Positions 37,034-49,666 of a stretch of DNA of 64,000 nt are shown here, one piece after another. The translations under genes and the position numbers were made by a program. This DNA comes from Verrucomicrobiota bacterium (GTDB lineage: Bacteria; Verrucomicrobiota; Kiritimatiellia; SS1-B-03-39; UBA6053), in NCBI GenBank assembly GCA_020831625.1, contig JAFIGD010000021.1, positions 1 through 64,000 on the forward strand. The letters are read 5' to 3'. Under the pieces are notes generated by a model. The model worked only from the letters and a program-made list of their open reading frames with translations. It did not search any database and was not told where the DNA came from. Position 1 is the stretch's first letter. Each line of letters starts with the position of its first letter.

Positions 37034-37855
37034 ATGAAATTAACTGGCATATCCGACGAAGCCGGAGCCACTCTGGCCGAACAAATTCATGCCCACCAGG
37101 TTCTGGGGTGGGACCACTTGGAACTTCGCAAGATCGAAGACCGACAGGTTTCACTTCTCACGGATGAGGAATGCGCCGGGGTTTCCGAACAACTACAGTC
37201 GAAAGGGATGCGGGTGGCAGGTATTGGTTCGCCGATTGGCAACTTTGCGTCTCGGATCACTGATCCTTTTGTGAAATCGGTGGAAATGATGAACCAGACG
37301 ATCCGGAATGCGGCTCGACTGGACACCCGCCTGATCCGGATCATGAGTTATCCCAATGACGGATTGGACGACCGCGAGTGGCACCGGAAGGCTCTGCACA
37401 GGGTAAAAGAGCTCGGGAAAATGGCTGACGGCGCCGGAATGGTGTTGATGCTGGAGAATTGCTCGGGCTGGGCGGCATCCACCCCGGAGCGGTTTGGCGA
37501 GTTTCTGGCGGAAGTTGACAGTCCCTCTGTCCGCGCGGTGTTCGACACCGGCAACCCCGCTTCACATCATCCGGGTGCTCCCCGTGTTCTCGAATGGTTC
37601 GAGGCCGCCCGGCCCTGTTTGGTTCACGTGCATATCAAAGATCATACCGGACGATCCCAGGGTGTGGATGCGCGGCATCTCTGGCCGGGGGAGGGCGTGT
37701 GCTGTCTTTCTGAAGTTTTCGGACGGCTCCGGGAGATGCGCTACGATGGTTTTCTATCCATCGAACCTCACATAGGCATTCACCCGGATCACGCCACCCG
37801 AATGGAAACCTATCTGGAATACGGAAAGCGGATCAAAGAGATGCTGGGCGCATGA
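37034..37855 (+). CDS. Sugar-phosphate isomerase/epimerase-like TIM barrel
   Basis: A 273-residue AP-endonuclease-2-type TIM barrel. Metal-ligand-like residues lie in LMLENCSG (Glu), VFDTGN (Asp), HVHIKDH (His) and LSIEPH (Glu). This family includes xylose isomerase-like, hydroxypyruvate isomerase-like and myo-inosose enzymes; the substrate is not clear. No signal peptide, so cytosolic. A ribosome site GGAG lies about 10 bp before the ATG. In the middle of the carbohydrate region it probably converts a released sugar. Confidence 0.85.
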   Translation: MKLTGISDEAGATLAEQIHAHQVLGWDHLELRKIEDRQVSLLTDEECAGVSEQLQSKGMRVAGIGSPIGNFASRITDPFVKSVEMMNQTIRNAARLDTRLIRIMSYPNDGLDDREWHRKALHRVKELGKMADGAGMVLMLENCSGWAASTPERFGEFLAEVDSPSVRAVFDTGNPASHHPGAPRVLEWFEAARPCLVHVHIKDHTGRSQGVDARHLWPGEGVCCLSEVFGRLREMRYDGFLSIEPHIGIHPDHATRMETYLEYGKRIKEMLGA

Positions 37856-37960
37856 CGTAGATTTCATCCGCAACTTTTCCGCAATTCCGGCGGCACGCAC
37901 CGGGTGGAGGTGCGGATGGGGAAGCCCCCCGGTGTTACGGGTATATCGTAAGCGGAGTTT

Positions 37961-38380
37961 TCAGCCGGTGAAAAACCCTTCTTTGGCAGCCGCCTCCAAC
38001 AGGCGGTTGTCTTCCGAAAGAAAATTCATCGTGGAAACAGTCTCTCCCCGGATCAGGCAGGCCGCGGCGAGATGGATGGCGTCCATGGCCCGGAGGGGAT
38101 GCAGCCGCAAGACGCGGAGGGTCACTTGCTCCAGACGCGTTCCTGAAGCCAGAATCAGCCAGTGGGCACTCTGCGACTGCAATCGGATCAGGACTTCGGA
38201 AAGCTGGGTTTCCGTCAAAAAGCCTTCCCTGCGAAGCCGGCAAAAGGCGGATGCGCATTCGGGAACGGCGTGCCAGGCGGTCACCACTTGCGGATTCCTG
38301 GCGTGAATTTTCCGATACTTGAGGGAAACAGCCTGCTCCACAAAAAGCGTGACCAAAGCTGAAGAGTCCCAATACGTCAC
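37961..38380 (-). CDS. vapC: VapC-type PIN-domain toxin
   Basis: A 139-residue PIN-domain ribonuclease. The acidic residues needed for Mg2+ are present: D5 in MTYWDSS, a Glu/Asp pair in AMDAIHLA, and SEDNRLLEAA near the C-terminus. It starts with GTG, whose GTGA overlaps the antitoxin stop, as usual for this type. Blocks translation by cutting RNA unless VapB binds it. Confidence 0.93.
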   Translation of the reverse strand: MTYWDSSALVTLFVEQAVSLKYRKIHARNPQVVTAWHAVPECASAFCRLRREGFLTETQLSEVLIRLQSQSAHWLILASGTRLEQVTLRVLRLHPLRAMDAIHLAAACLIRGETVSTMNFLSEDNRLLEAAAKEGFFTG

Positions 38381-38664
38381 GTGCTCTCCCTCTCCTCAAG
38401 GATGTAGTGAGCCACATCCACGGGGCGCTTCGGTTTTAGAAGGGGAGGGAGGGGAGGGGGATCCTCTGAGGAGCAAAGCGTCAGGAGTCCCAGTTGTTGA
38501 AGTTCCTTCATCCGTTCTGTCATGACACGTTCACCCGCGGAGTAGGGGACCAATCGCGCAATCGGTTTGTCACGGTCCAACACCATTACGGTTTCACCTT
38601 CCCGCACGCAGGACAGCATTTCACTCAGATGGTTTCGCAAATACGAGATGTTGGACGTTTTCAT
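38377..38664 (-). CDS. vapB: VapB antitoxin (Phd/YefM-like)
   Basis: A 95-residue antitoxin. The N-terminus (MKTSNISYLRNHLSEML, then VMVLDRDKPIARLVP) is Phd/YefM-like DNA-binding, and the C-terminal tail would bind VapC. It is expected to repress its own operon. It overlaps vapC by 4 bp. It lies 32 bp after the GH28-like gene, so some read-through is possible. Confidence 0.92.
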   Translation of the reverse strand: MKTSNISYLRNHLSEMLSCVREGETVMVLDRDKPIARLVPYSAGERVMTERMKELQQLGLLTLCSSEDPPPLPPLLKPKRPVDVAHYILEEREST

Positions 38665-38695
38665 CTGTACAACATAGCCACATCCTGCTCCGTCG

Positions 38696-39910
38696 TCAAT
38701 CTATTTTCAGGCTTGTGTTGTGCAGCAGAATGTCGGGGCGGGCGTCGGGTTCACGCGGCTCGCCCCGCACGTTGCGGAGCGTGAGGCCGTCGACGTGTCG
38801 GCAGTAGAGGGTGTGCGCGGGGAGCATGCCCCATTTGTCGTATTGCGGATATTCGCCGGACAGTTCGGGCACCTCCCGGGCCGCGTCGGCCGCGTCCGCC
38901 CCGCCGGGATGACGCGCGTGGAAGTTTTCGATCAACAGATCCCGGATGGGGCGGTCGGGATGTCCCAGCACGGCGCTGCCCTCCGGTCCGCGGACCTCGG
39001 CGCTGATGTCGCGCAGGGTGACCCGCTCCAGGCTGCCGAGGGGGCGCGGCGAGTGTTCCGGGGGCAGATGGTAGCCGCGGGCGCCGAGGCGCATGAAGAG
39101 GGCGCAGCCCACGTTCCGCATGGAAATCTGGCTCAGGGTCACATCCCGCAGAAAGGCCCCGTCCACCGAGGCCACGGTGATGCCGCAGAGGGCGGTGTCC
39201 ATCACCACGCAGTTGGAAATGTGCACGTTTTCGAAGCCGCCGATGGACTCGGTGCCGAATTTGATGCCGTTGCACTCGCTGCTGAAGAGGCAGTTGGTGA
39301 CCACCACGTCCCGGCAGGGGGTTTCGGTGGTGCATTTGAGGGTGAAGGCGTCGTCGCCGCAGTCGAAGTGGCAATCCGACACCCGCACCCGGGCGCAGCC
39401 GTCGAGGTTGATGCCGTCGTTGTTTCCGTTGGCGTGGCTGTCCACCCGCACGCCGGTGACGTGGACGTCCTCGCAGGTGAGGTAGTGCTGCACCCAGGCG
39501 GCGCTGTCCCGCAGACGGACATCCCGCACGGTGACCCGGCGGCAGTGGATGAAGCGGAGCAGCATGGGCCGGTGGCCGCTGAAGCAACCTCCCCGGCCAT
39601 TGATGGTGCCCGGTCCCGAGATGCCCACATCCTCGGCGTCGTGGGCGAGGATGAGACTGCGGCCCCGGTCGGAGCCCACCGCGTCCACGAAGGAACCCGG
39701 CGCGTCGGTGTAGTCATTGGGATCCTCGCTGCCAAGCAGCACCGCGCCGGGCGCGAGGTGGAGATGGACGCCGCTCAGAAGGCGCAGGGTTCCGGAGAGA
39801 TGTTCTCCGGGTTCCAGCCGCACCATGCCGCCGCCCGCTTGGTGGGCGCGTTCGATGGCGGACTGGATGCGGGAGGTGGCGGAGGAGGATTGGGGGTCGA
39901 TGGTTATCAT
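38696..39910 (-). CDS. GH28-like right-handed beta-helix protein
   Basis: A 404-residue beta-helix protein. Two aspartate blocks of the GH28 (polygalacturonase/rhamnogalacturonase) type are seen: NNDGINLDGC and GDDAFTLKC, then SSECNGIKFG in place of the usual GHG and RIK signatures. No signal peptide appears in the chosen frame. The start is uncertain: ATG 39910 has no ribosome site, and a TTG at 39934 overlaps the previous stop (TTGA). It ends an operon with the GH51-like gene and the secreted gene before it. Probably acts on a uronic-acid or rhamnose-rich oligosaccharide, but enzyme activity is unproven because of the missing GHG. Confidence 0.8.
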   Translation of the reverse strand: MITIDPQSSSATSRIQSAIERAHQAGGGMVRLEPGEHLSGTLRLLSGVHLHLAPGAVLLGSEDPNDYTDAPGSFVDAVGSDRGRSLILAHDAEDVGISGPGTINGRGGCFSGHRPMLLRFIHCRRVTVRDVRLRDSAAWVQHYLTCEDVHVTGVRVDSHANGNNDGINLDGCARVRVSDCHFDCGDDAFTLKCTTETPCRDVVVTNCLFSSECNGIKFGTESIGGFENVHISNCVVMDTALCGITVASVDGAFLRDVTLSQISMRNVGCALFMRLGARGYHLPPEHSPRPLGSLERVTLRDISAEVRGPEGSAVLGHPDRPIRDLLIENFHARHPGGADAADAAREVPELSGEYPQYDKWGMLPAHTLYCRHVDGLTLRNVRGEPREPDARPDILLHNTSLKID

Positions 39911-39930
39911 ATTTATTTCGGGGAAGGGGA

Positions 39931-41673
39931 TCAATCTTTGAGCACGGTGAACACGGTGACCGAGCGCGGGGGCAGTTCAAGATCCACCTGGCCGTCGGCG
40001 GCCTCGGTTTCACGAATTTTCAGTTCGATTTCGTCCATTCCCGGGACCCAGTCGCCCGTGGCCGGGAAAACGATGCTGCGGGACTCCACGCGGAGGCTTC
40101 CGTGCAGGGCGGGCGGGAGGCGGACCGCCAGATCGGCGGATTGATCGTAGCTGCGGTTGACGGCGTGTATCCACAGCATTCCCGGCGCGGTGCCGTGCGC
40201 GGTCACCACGATGTCCAGCGCGTCCACTTCATCGGGCTCATCCTCCTGTGGATGGGGCCTGAACTCGCGGGGAATGGGGGAGGAGCCTGTCAGCCGGGTT
40301 TTGAGCCGCAGCGGACCGTGGTGATTGCTGTAGAGGCGGGACACCAGCCCCTGGGGCCTGTAAAAAGCGGCTTGTTCCGGGCCGGCCCGGACGGCGGTGA
40401 TGTTCCAGGAGGTGCCGACCAGCATGGATTGGGTGGCAAGCTTCACGCGGTCTCCATGCCGCATGAGGCCGTTGAGGAAGCCCGCCGCGCCGATGCCGGC
40501 GGGGTGGGAGAGGTCGATGGGCGGTCTCTGGCCGCCGGGCAGGGAGGTCCATCCGTTCCAGTTCCATTCGGTCACCACGATGCGGTAGGGCATGTCTTCG
40601 ACGAAACGCCAGTCCCCGTGGCCGTACACGGCCTGCGCCACGCCGTCGCGGTATTCGCCGGGCATGGCGACGAAGGTGTTCCACCACTCCGCGGGCGAGA
40701 GGGTGTCCGGAGAGACCTCCTCCGAGCCCCGGAACAGGCGGCTCACGGCCCAGGGGGCGTAGGAGTGCAGTGTCACCGCCCACACTTCCTCTTGCAGATA
40801 CGGATCCCGCAACACGCCGTCCCTGACCCGGTCATCCATCTGGTTGTCGAGAATGATTTTGATCTTCGGGTCGATTTCCCGAATGGCGCGCACGTAACTG
40901 TGGAGGATGTTCAGATACCATTCCAGAATTTTTTCCGCATCGTCCGATCCCGCCGCTTCGGCTGCGGGGTTGCGGGTATGGCCCATGATCCACTCGTTGC
41001 CGATTTGCACATATTCCGCGCCGAAGGGTTCAGGATGGCCGTTTCGCGCCCGGATGGCGGGCCAGTCGGGCATGCCCGCGGGCAGTTCCGCGCCCAGGGG
41101 GGCGTTGGCGTAGGCGAGGAGCCCGGCCGCGTGGTGGGCGGCCGCCTCGTCCGGAGACATGTTTCCAATCAGGGCGTCGCGCAGATTCACCACCAGCAGG
41201 GTTTCACAGGCAAGCCGGTCCCGGAGAGCGAAGTATTCGTGATAGCCGAACTGGTTCGAGATCATTTGACCCAGGTGGCCCCTGGATTCGGGCCGCGCGG
41301 GGTTTTCGCGGCCGGGTGCATTGTCGATCATATCCGTCCAGTCCATGAAATCGATGTCAGTGCCTCCGGGGAAGCGCAGCAGCGGGATGTCCATGGCCGC
41401 GATTTTGTCGAACACATCCGGGCGGAGGAAGCCTGGACCCTCGGGGTCGTAAAAGGCTTCCGGACCGGTTTCATCCCCCCAGCTTGGGCGCTCCAGAAAC
41501 TGGCCGAAGAGGTTGCGGGGAACCGGGTTTTCGGATTCGGGGAGAATTTCCAGCACGGCTGTCATGTTGGAGTCCTGTTTGAACGGGGTTGGCAAGGCGG
41601 GATCCCGCTCCGCGCGGATGGAGGCGGCGGGGAGAGCGAGGGTCATGAGGGTATAGATCAGGGGCTTGTTCAT
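39931..41673 (-). CDS. Secreted GH51-like alpha-L-arabinofuranosidase
   Basis: 580 residues with a signal peptide (MNKPLIYTLMTLALPAASIRA). The catalytic TIM barrel has the acid/base Glu in IGNEWIMG (E227) and the nucleophile Glu in VTEWNWNG (E369), the spacing seen in GH51-type enzymes. A beta-sandwich follows (about 450-580). It would release arabinose from side chains of arabinan or arabinogalactan. The ATG at 41673 is chosen because it gives a clean signal peptide; a TTG at 41706 overlaps the previous stop. The GH51 assignment is strong for the fold and moderate for the exact family, as GH39-like relatives share motifs. Confidence 0.8.
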   Translation of the reverse strand: MNKPLIYTLMTLALPAASIRAERDPALPTPFKQDSNMTAVLEILPESENPVPRNLFGQFLERPSWGDETGPEAFYDPEGPGFLRPDVFDKIAAMDIPLLRFPGGTDIDFMDWTDMIDNAPGRENPARPESRGHLGQMISNQFGYHEYFALRDRLACETLLVVNLRDALIGNMSPDEAAAHHAAGLLAYANAPLGAELPAGMPDWPAIRARNGHPEPFGAEYVQIGNEWIMGHTRNPAAEAAGSDDAEKILEWYLNILHSYVRAIREIDPKIKIILDNQMDDRVRDGVLRDPYLQEEVWAVTLHSYAPWAVSRLFRGSEEVSPDTLSPAEWWNTFVAMPGEYRDGVAQAVYGHGDWRFVEDMPYRIVVTEWNWNGWTSLPGGQRPPIDLSHPAGIGAAGFLNGLMRHGDRVKLATQSMLVGTSWNITAVRAGPEQAAFYRPQGLVSRLYSNHHGPLRLKTRLTGSSPIPREFRPHPQEDEPDEVDALDIVVTAHGTAPGMLWIHAVNRSYDQSADLAVRLPPALHGSLRVESRSIVFPATGDWVPGMDEIELKIRETEAADGQVDLELPPRSVTVFTVLKD

Positions 41674-41702
41674 TGAAACGGGTTTTGAGGAATGAATGGG
41701 TT

Positions 41703-42764
41703 TCAAGGCCGGGTGTCGGAGGGGGGCGGAACACGCTCGATGTAAAAATACAGGGTGCGGTAGGTGTCCACATCGGGATACCCCAGGGTTCCCGGCTGGA
41801 TGGCCAGACGTTCGGCAAGGTTTTCAGGGAAGGAGGCGGCTGCCTGGCTGGCGGCAACATCCTCCGGGTCGTTCAGATCCGTGATAAACACCTCCTCAAA
41901 CACGGTGGAGGCTCCGTCCCGGCGGATCATGTGCTCGCCGGGCATGGGCATCGTCAAGGTGCCGCCGGGCAGGACGTTGATGTTGGAAAGGGGGATGTTG
42001 CGGTTGACACCCGGTTTGGCGGGCTCGTCAAACATGAAGAGCATCGCGTAGCGGGTGTTCGGCTCGAAATTGATTTGATTCTCTCCGGTGAATTCCCAGC
42101 GCATGTAGTCGTTGGTGGTCAATCCGGCGGGCACAACCCCTCCGGTGGCGTGGTGGAGGTGCTCGAAGTGAAGGCCCTCTATGAAGTCATCCGAATAGTG
42201 TTTGAAGGGCCGGCGGTCCGGGGTGTTGCGGTCGTCCGGATCATGGGGCCATTTGAAGGCGTAGGTGTCCCAGCGGGGATTGTGGTGGCGGTTGGTGCCG
42301 GGATAGAGGCCCGCGGCGGTGCCGTTGTCATTGATTTCCGGGGAGCCGGTCACTTTGAAAAACTGAACGGAGACCTTCGCGTTGGCGGGGTCGGCTCCGG
42401 CCACATCCACCGGTTGCAGCCGGACGGTGATGGCCTGAAGGCGAAAGCCCTCGTCTCCGGTGGTGAAGGTTTGCCCCAGATCCCGGTCGCGGAAATAATA
42501 CCGAGCCTCCGCGACGGCCTTGATCTCCTCATCGCTTCTGGAGGGGTCGGGATCATAGGCCAGCACGTCCGATTTGGTGGGTGCGCCGGAACGGGGAGCG
42601 TAAAACCGGAAGCTGGTGGGGCCGGTCTCGTCGCGGCGCGTCTGGGAGATCACCACCTGATCGTTTGCGGGAGGGCCGTCCACCCTGGACACGGACAGAT
42701 TTCCGGGAGAAACTCCGGACAGAAGCAGGGAAAACAGGAAGAAACTTGTTGTTGGGGGGGGCAT
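41703..42764 (-). CDS. Secreted protein of unknown function, 353 residues
   Basis: Signal peptide (TSFFLFSLLLSGVSPG). The mature part is probably a beta-sandwich, with DLGQTFTTGDEGFRLQAITVRLQP and long acidic loops. I do not recognise a family. The ATG at 42764 is preferred over a TTG at 42782 (a TAAGG site lies 5 bp upstream). It is the first gene of the operon with the GH51-like and GH28-like genes, so it may bind the substrate. Confidence 0.6.
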   Translation of the reverse strand: MPPPTTSFFLFSLLLSGVSPGNLSVSRVDGPPANDQVVISQTRRDETGPTSFRFYAPRSGAPTKSDVLAYDPDPSRSDEEIKAVAEARYYFRDRDLGQTFTTGDEGFRLQAITVRLQPVDVAGADPANAKVSVQFFKVTGSPEINDNGTAAGLYPGTNRHHNPRWDTYAFKWPHDPDDRNTPDRRPFKHYSDDFIEGLHFEHLHHATGGVVPAGLTTNDYMRWEFTGENQINFEPNTRYAMLFMFDEPAKPGVNRNIPLSNINVLPGGTLTMPMPGEHMIRRDGASTVFEEVFITDLNDPEDVAASQAAASFPENLAERLAIQPGTLGYPDVDTYRTLYFYIERVPPPSDTRP

Positions 42765-42780
42765 AAGGGCCTTACCTATC

Positions 42781-42831
42781 AAAACGTAAAACAGTTTTCA
42801 ATTGTTATATTGTTCTTTTTATGCTTTACAG
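42781..42831. promoter_or_regulatory. Recurrent AT-rich upstream element, copy 3
   Basis: GTAAAACAG then ATTGTTATATTG and TTTATGCTTTACAG, in the divergent gap 42765-42933 between the secreted gene (minus) and the GH28-like/beta-galactosidase operon (plus). It has the order AAAACA, then TTAAT/AATTGTTA, then TTTACAG, as in copy 1. Confidence 0.4.
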
Positions 42832-42933
42832 TGCGGGCGGGTTTTGTAGAAGTGGTGTTTTGTTCTGTCCCCCTCCGCCGCACGGAGGAGATCCATTCTT
42901 TTCTGCCCCCCCCCCTTCACAGAAAGAGCACCT

Positions 42934-47438
<4,505 letters not shown>

Positions 47439-47500
47439 ACGCTATGAAGCATGCAATCATCGGCCGGGAGCCTTGCTTAAAAATTTCCTATTTTTTGCTT

Positions 47501-47552
47501 GCTAATAAAAGTACAAAGTAATTTAATGTGATACAGTTCTTTTATTAAACAG
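47501..47552 (+). promoter_or_regulatory. Recurrent AT-rich upstream element, copy 5
   Basis: AATAAAAGTACAAAG then ATTTAATGTGATACAG and TTTTATTAAACAG, before the PEP-CTERM gene. Like copies 1-4 it has AATAAAA, an ACA, then TTTAATGTN. Confidence 0.4.
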
Positions 47553-47586
47553 AAGAAATGAATCATCCCCACCAAGGAGAACCCAA

Positions 47587-48354
47587 ATGAAGACAGTCAA
47601 ACAGCATATAAATCAACGGATCCGGGCCCTGCTCGTTTCTGCGGCCTTTCTGGCCTCCATCGGCTCCGCTTCTGCAGAAGTATACGTTTTCTGGTCTTTC
47701 CAGACCACAGAATCCGGAACCGGAGGAGCACAAACCCTTGATGTGACCAGCCAGTCCCCGGGCGCATTTGGATCTCCGACCATTACCCAGTTCGCAGATA
47801 CCGGCGGAGCCACAATTGGCGGAGGTACCGGCGGGGCGACCTATATAGATTTTGAAGGCACGACCTGGACAGGGTCTAACGGTTCTTCACTCCCCGGTCA
47901 TTCCATCTCGTGGGATGCTACCGGCAATACTTTGTTTACCGGTTCCGGGTTCACGCTTTCCAATTTGGACCTGACCGGATTGTCTGACCTGAACATGCGC
48001 TTTGACATCCGCTCGGCGACAGCCGGCGGCGGCACGCCACCCACGACCTTCGCATCTGTTGAGTACCAAGTCGATGGTGGGGGATGGATCTCAACCGGGG
48101 TGAACAGCTCCTGGGCCACGGGCACCACTTTTGTTCCCGTGACTTTGGATTTTTCCAGTCTGAGCGCCATTAACGGTCTGGAGAATGTGGATTTCCGTTT
48201 TGTTTTCGCCAGTGGCAGCAAAACCGGCTCAACAAATCACGCCATCCGTTTGGACAACCTGGAAGTGAGTGCCATTCCCGAACCGTCCACACTCGTCTTG
48301 ATTGGCATGTTCGGACTGGCGACGCTGGCATTGCGCCGCCGTATCGGTAAATAA
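47587..48354 (+). CDS. PEP-CTERM sorting domain protein
   Basis: A 255-residue exported protein. It has a signal peptide (cut near ASIGSASAE) and a C-terminal PEP-CTERM tail: the motif IPEPSTL, a hydrophobic helix, then RRR at the end. Such tails are processed by an exosortase for cell-surface or matrix sorting; no exosortase gene is visible here. The body is Gly/Thr/Ser-rich and probably a beta-sandwich. AAGGAGA lies 6 bp before the ATG. A fragment of this gene family lies at 30230-30441. A strong terminator follows. Confidence 0.9.
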   Translation: MKTVKQHINQRIRALLVSAAFLASIGSASAEVYVFWSFQTTESGTGGAQTLDVTSQSPGAFGSPTITQFADTGGATIGGGTGGATYIDFEGTTWTGSNGSSLPGHSISWDATGNTLFTGSGFTLSNLDLTGLSDLNMRFDIRSATAGGGTPPTTFASVEYQVDGGGWISTGVNSSWATGTTFVPVTLDFSSLSAINGLENVDFRFVFASGSKTGSTNHAIRLDNLEVSAIPEPSTLVLIGMFGLATLALRRRIGK

Positions 48355-48387
48355 TCGCTTTTTGTCACCGATTGTACCGTTCCGTGG

Positions 48388-48426
48388 GGCCCGGAAGTCG
48401 CATTTCACGGCTGCCGGGTCTTTTTT
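48388..48426 (+). terminator. Intrinsic terminator after the PEP-CTERM gene
   Basis: Stem GGCCCGG with CCGGGTC (one G-T pair), continued inward by AGTCG with CGGCT after a single mismatch, 7-nt loop, then six T (48421-48426). It lies 33 bp after the stop codon. Confidence 0.85.
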
Positions 48427-48611
48427 CTTCTGATTGGTTGATTCAAGGTGTTGGTTGCATTTGTCGCGCAGCGGGTGTCGCCGCCGTACATATTCCCCCA
48501 TGTCCCTGTCCTCAGGAGGATTTTCACAGGAGCCCTGTTTTTTCATGATATTTACGCTTATTACTGCTAAAAAATATAGTTTGCCCGTATACGGTAATCA
48601 CGACGAAATGC

Positions 48612-48660
48612 TTTTCCGGACTTCGGAAAACGCCGTTGTTTGGCTTCCGAATTTCGGAAG
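48612..48660. repeat. Twin-palindrome element, copy C (intergenic)
   Basis: Two hairpins, TTTTCCG-gactt-CGGAAAA (48612-48630) and CTTCCGA-att-TCGGAAG (48644-48660). TTCCG cores are 31 bp apart. It lies in the gap 48355-48714, which otherwise contains the terminator and AT-rich sequence but no gene. Confidence 0.8.
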
Positions 48661-48714
48661 GTTGTGTGGAAATCTTATGGACTTCCTTTAACCCCTTGAA
48701 AACTCCCATTATCT

Positions 48715-49611
48715 ATGCATCCACTGATTAACTACCCCCTCACGGATCCTTCCGTGCATGTGTTTGAAGACAGGCTGTATGTCTATGGCGGTTCCGACGC
48801 GTTTTTGGATCCCGAACTGCGCGCGTCGGAGAATTTGGAATATGACCTGCACATGCAGAATTACCATGTGTTTTCCTCGGAGAATCTCGTGGAGTGGGTG
48901 GATCATGGTGAAATCTTCCATGTCCGGGATGTTCCATGGGCAAAATCCCATCTCTGGGCGCCGGATTGCGCCCATAAAAACGGGAAATATTATTTTTATT
49001 TTCCCGCCACCCCCAAAGTGAACAAGTGGGGGCGGACCGGGGTTGCGGTGTCCGACAGCCCGTCCGGGCCCTTCACGGTTTTGCATGAACCCATGCCGGG
49101 TGTTTATGGCGGGGAACCCTGCGTGTTTCAGGACGGGGATGCGTATTATATGTATATAAAACCGCATCTGCCGCAGCCAGAGGAGCCGGAGCTGTGGGTC
49201 GCCCGTTTGGCCGGAGACATGATATCCGTCGCGGAGGACTTCAGAAAAGTCGAAATACTGAACCAGCCGAATGAGTACATGTTCTTTGAGGGGCCGTGGG
49301 TTCACAAATACAATGGGAAATATTATTTGTCCTATCCCGCCACCCGGAACAAAGTCTTCGGCGCTGAGCATATATGTTACGCGGTGAGTGACTCTCCGTA
49401 CGGACCCTTCCGGTACCAGGGGGTGATCATGAAGCACGACCCGGAAAACCTGTGCGGTACCAACCACGGATCGATTGTTGAATATCGGGAGGCCTGGTAC
49501 CTGTTTTTCCATAAAATGGATCTCGGGCGGAATATTCCCGGAGGCGGACGGAAAATGTGCTGTCAGAAAATTCACTACAATCCCGACGGCACCATCTGCC
49601 CGCTCACTTAA
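48715..49611 (+). CDS. GH43-like glycosidase
   Basis: A 298-residue five-bladed beta-propeller candidate. The expected base Asp is D11 in LTDPSVHV. The blade repeat PDCAHKNGKYYFYF and the acid Glu in FFEGPWVHKYNGKYYLSY fit GH43, an arabinofuranosidase/xylosidase family. No signal peptide, so it should act in the cytoplasm. No ribosome site is visible before the ATG. It is followed 55 bp later by a secreted pectate-lyase-3-like gene. Confidence 0.85.
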   Translation: MHPLINYPLTDPSVHVFEDRLYVYGGSDAFLDPELRASENLEYDLHMQNYHVFSSENLVEWVDHGEIFHVRDVPWAKSHLWAPDCAHKNGKYYFYFPATPKVNKWGRTGVAVSDSPSGPFTVLHEPMPGVYGGEPCVFQDGDAYYMYIKPHLPQPEEPELWVARLAGDMISVAEDFRKVEILNQPNEYMFFEGPWVHKYNGKYYLSYPATRNKVFGAEHICYAVSDSPYGPFRYQGVIMKHDPENLCGTNHGSIVEYREAWYLFFHKMDLGRNIPGGGRKMCCQKIHYNPDGTICPLT

Positions 49612-49666
49612 ATTTTCGTTAACCGTATTCGCGTTTTCCCTTAACCCCACCGGAGTACACACCCTC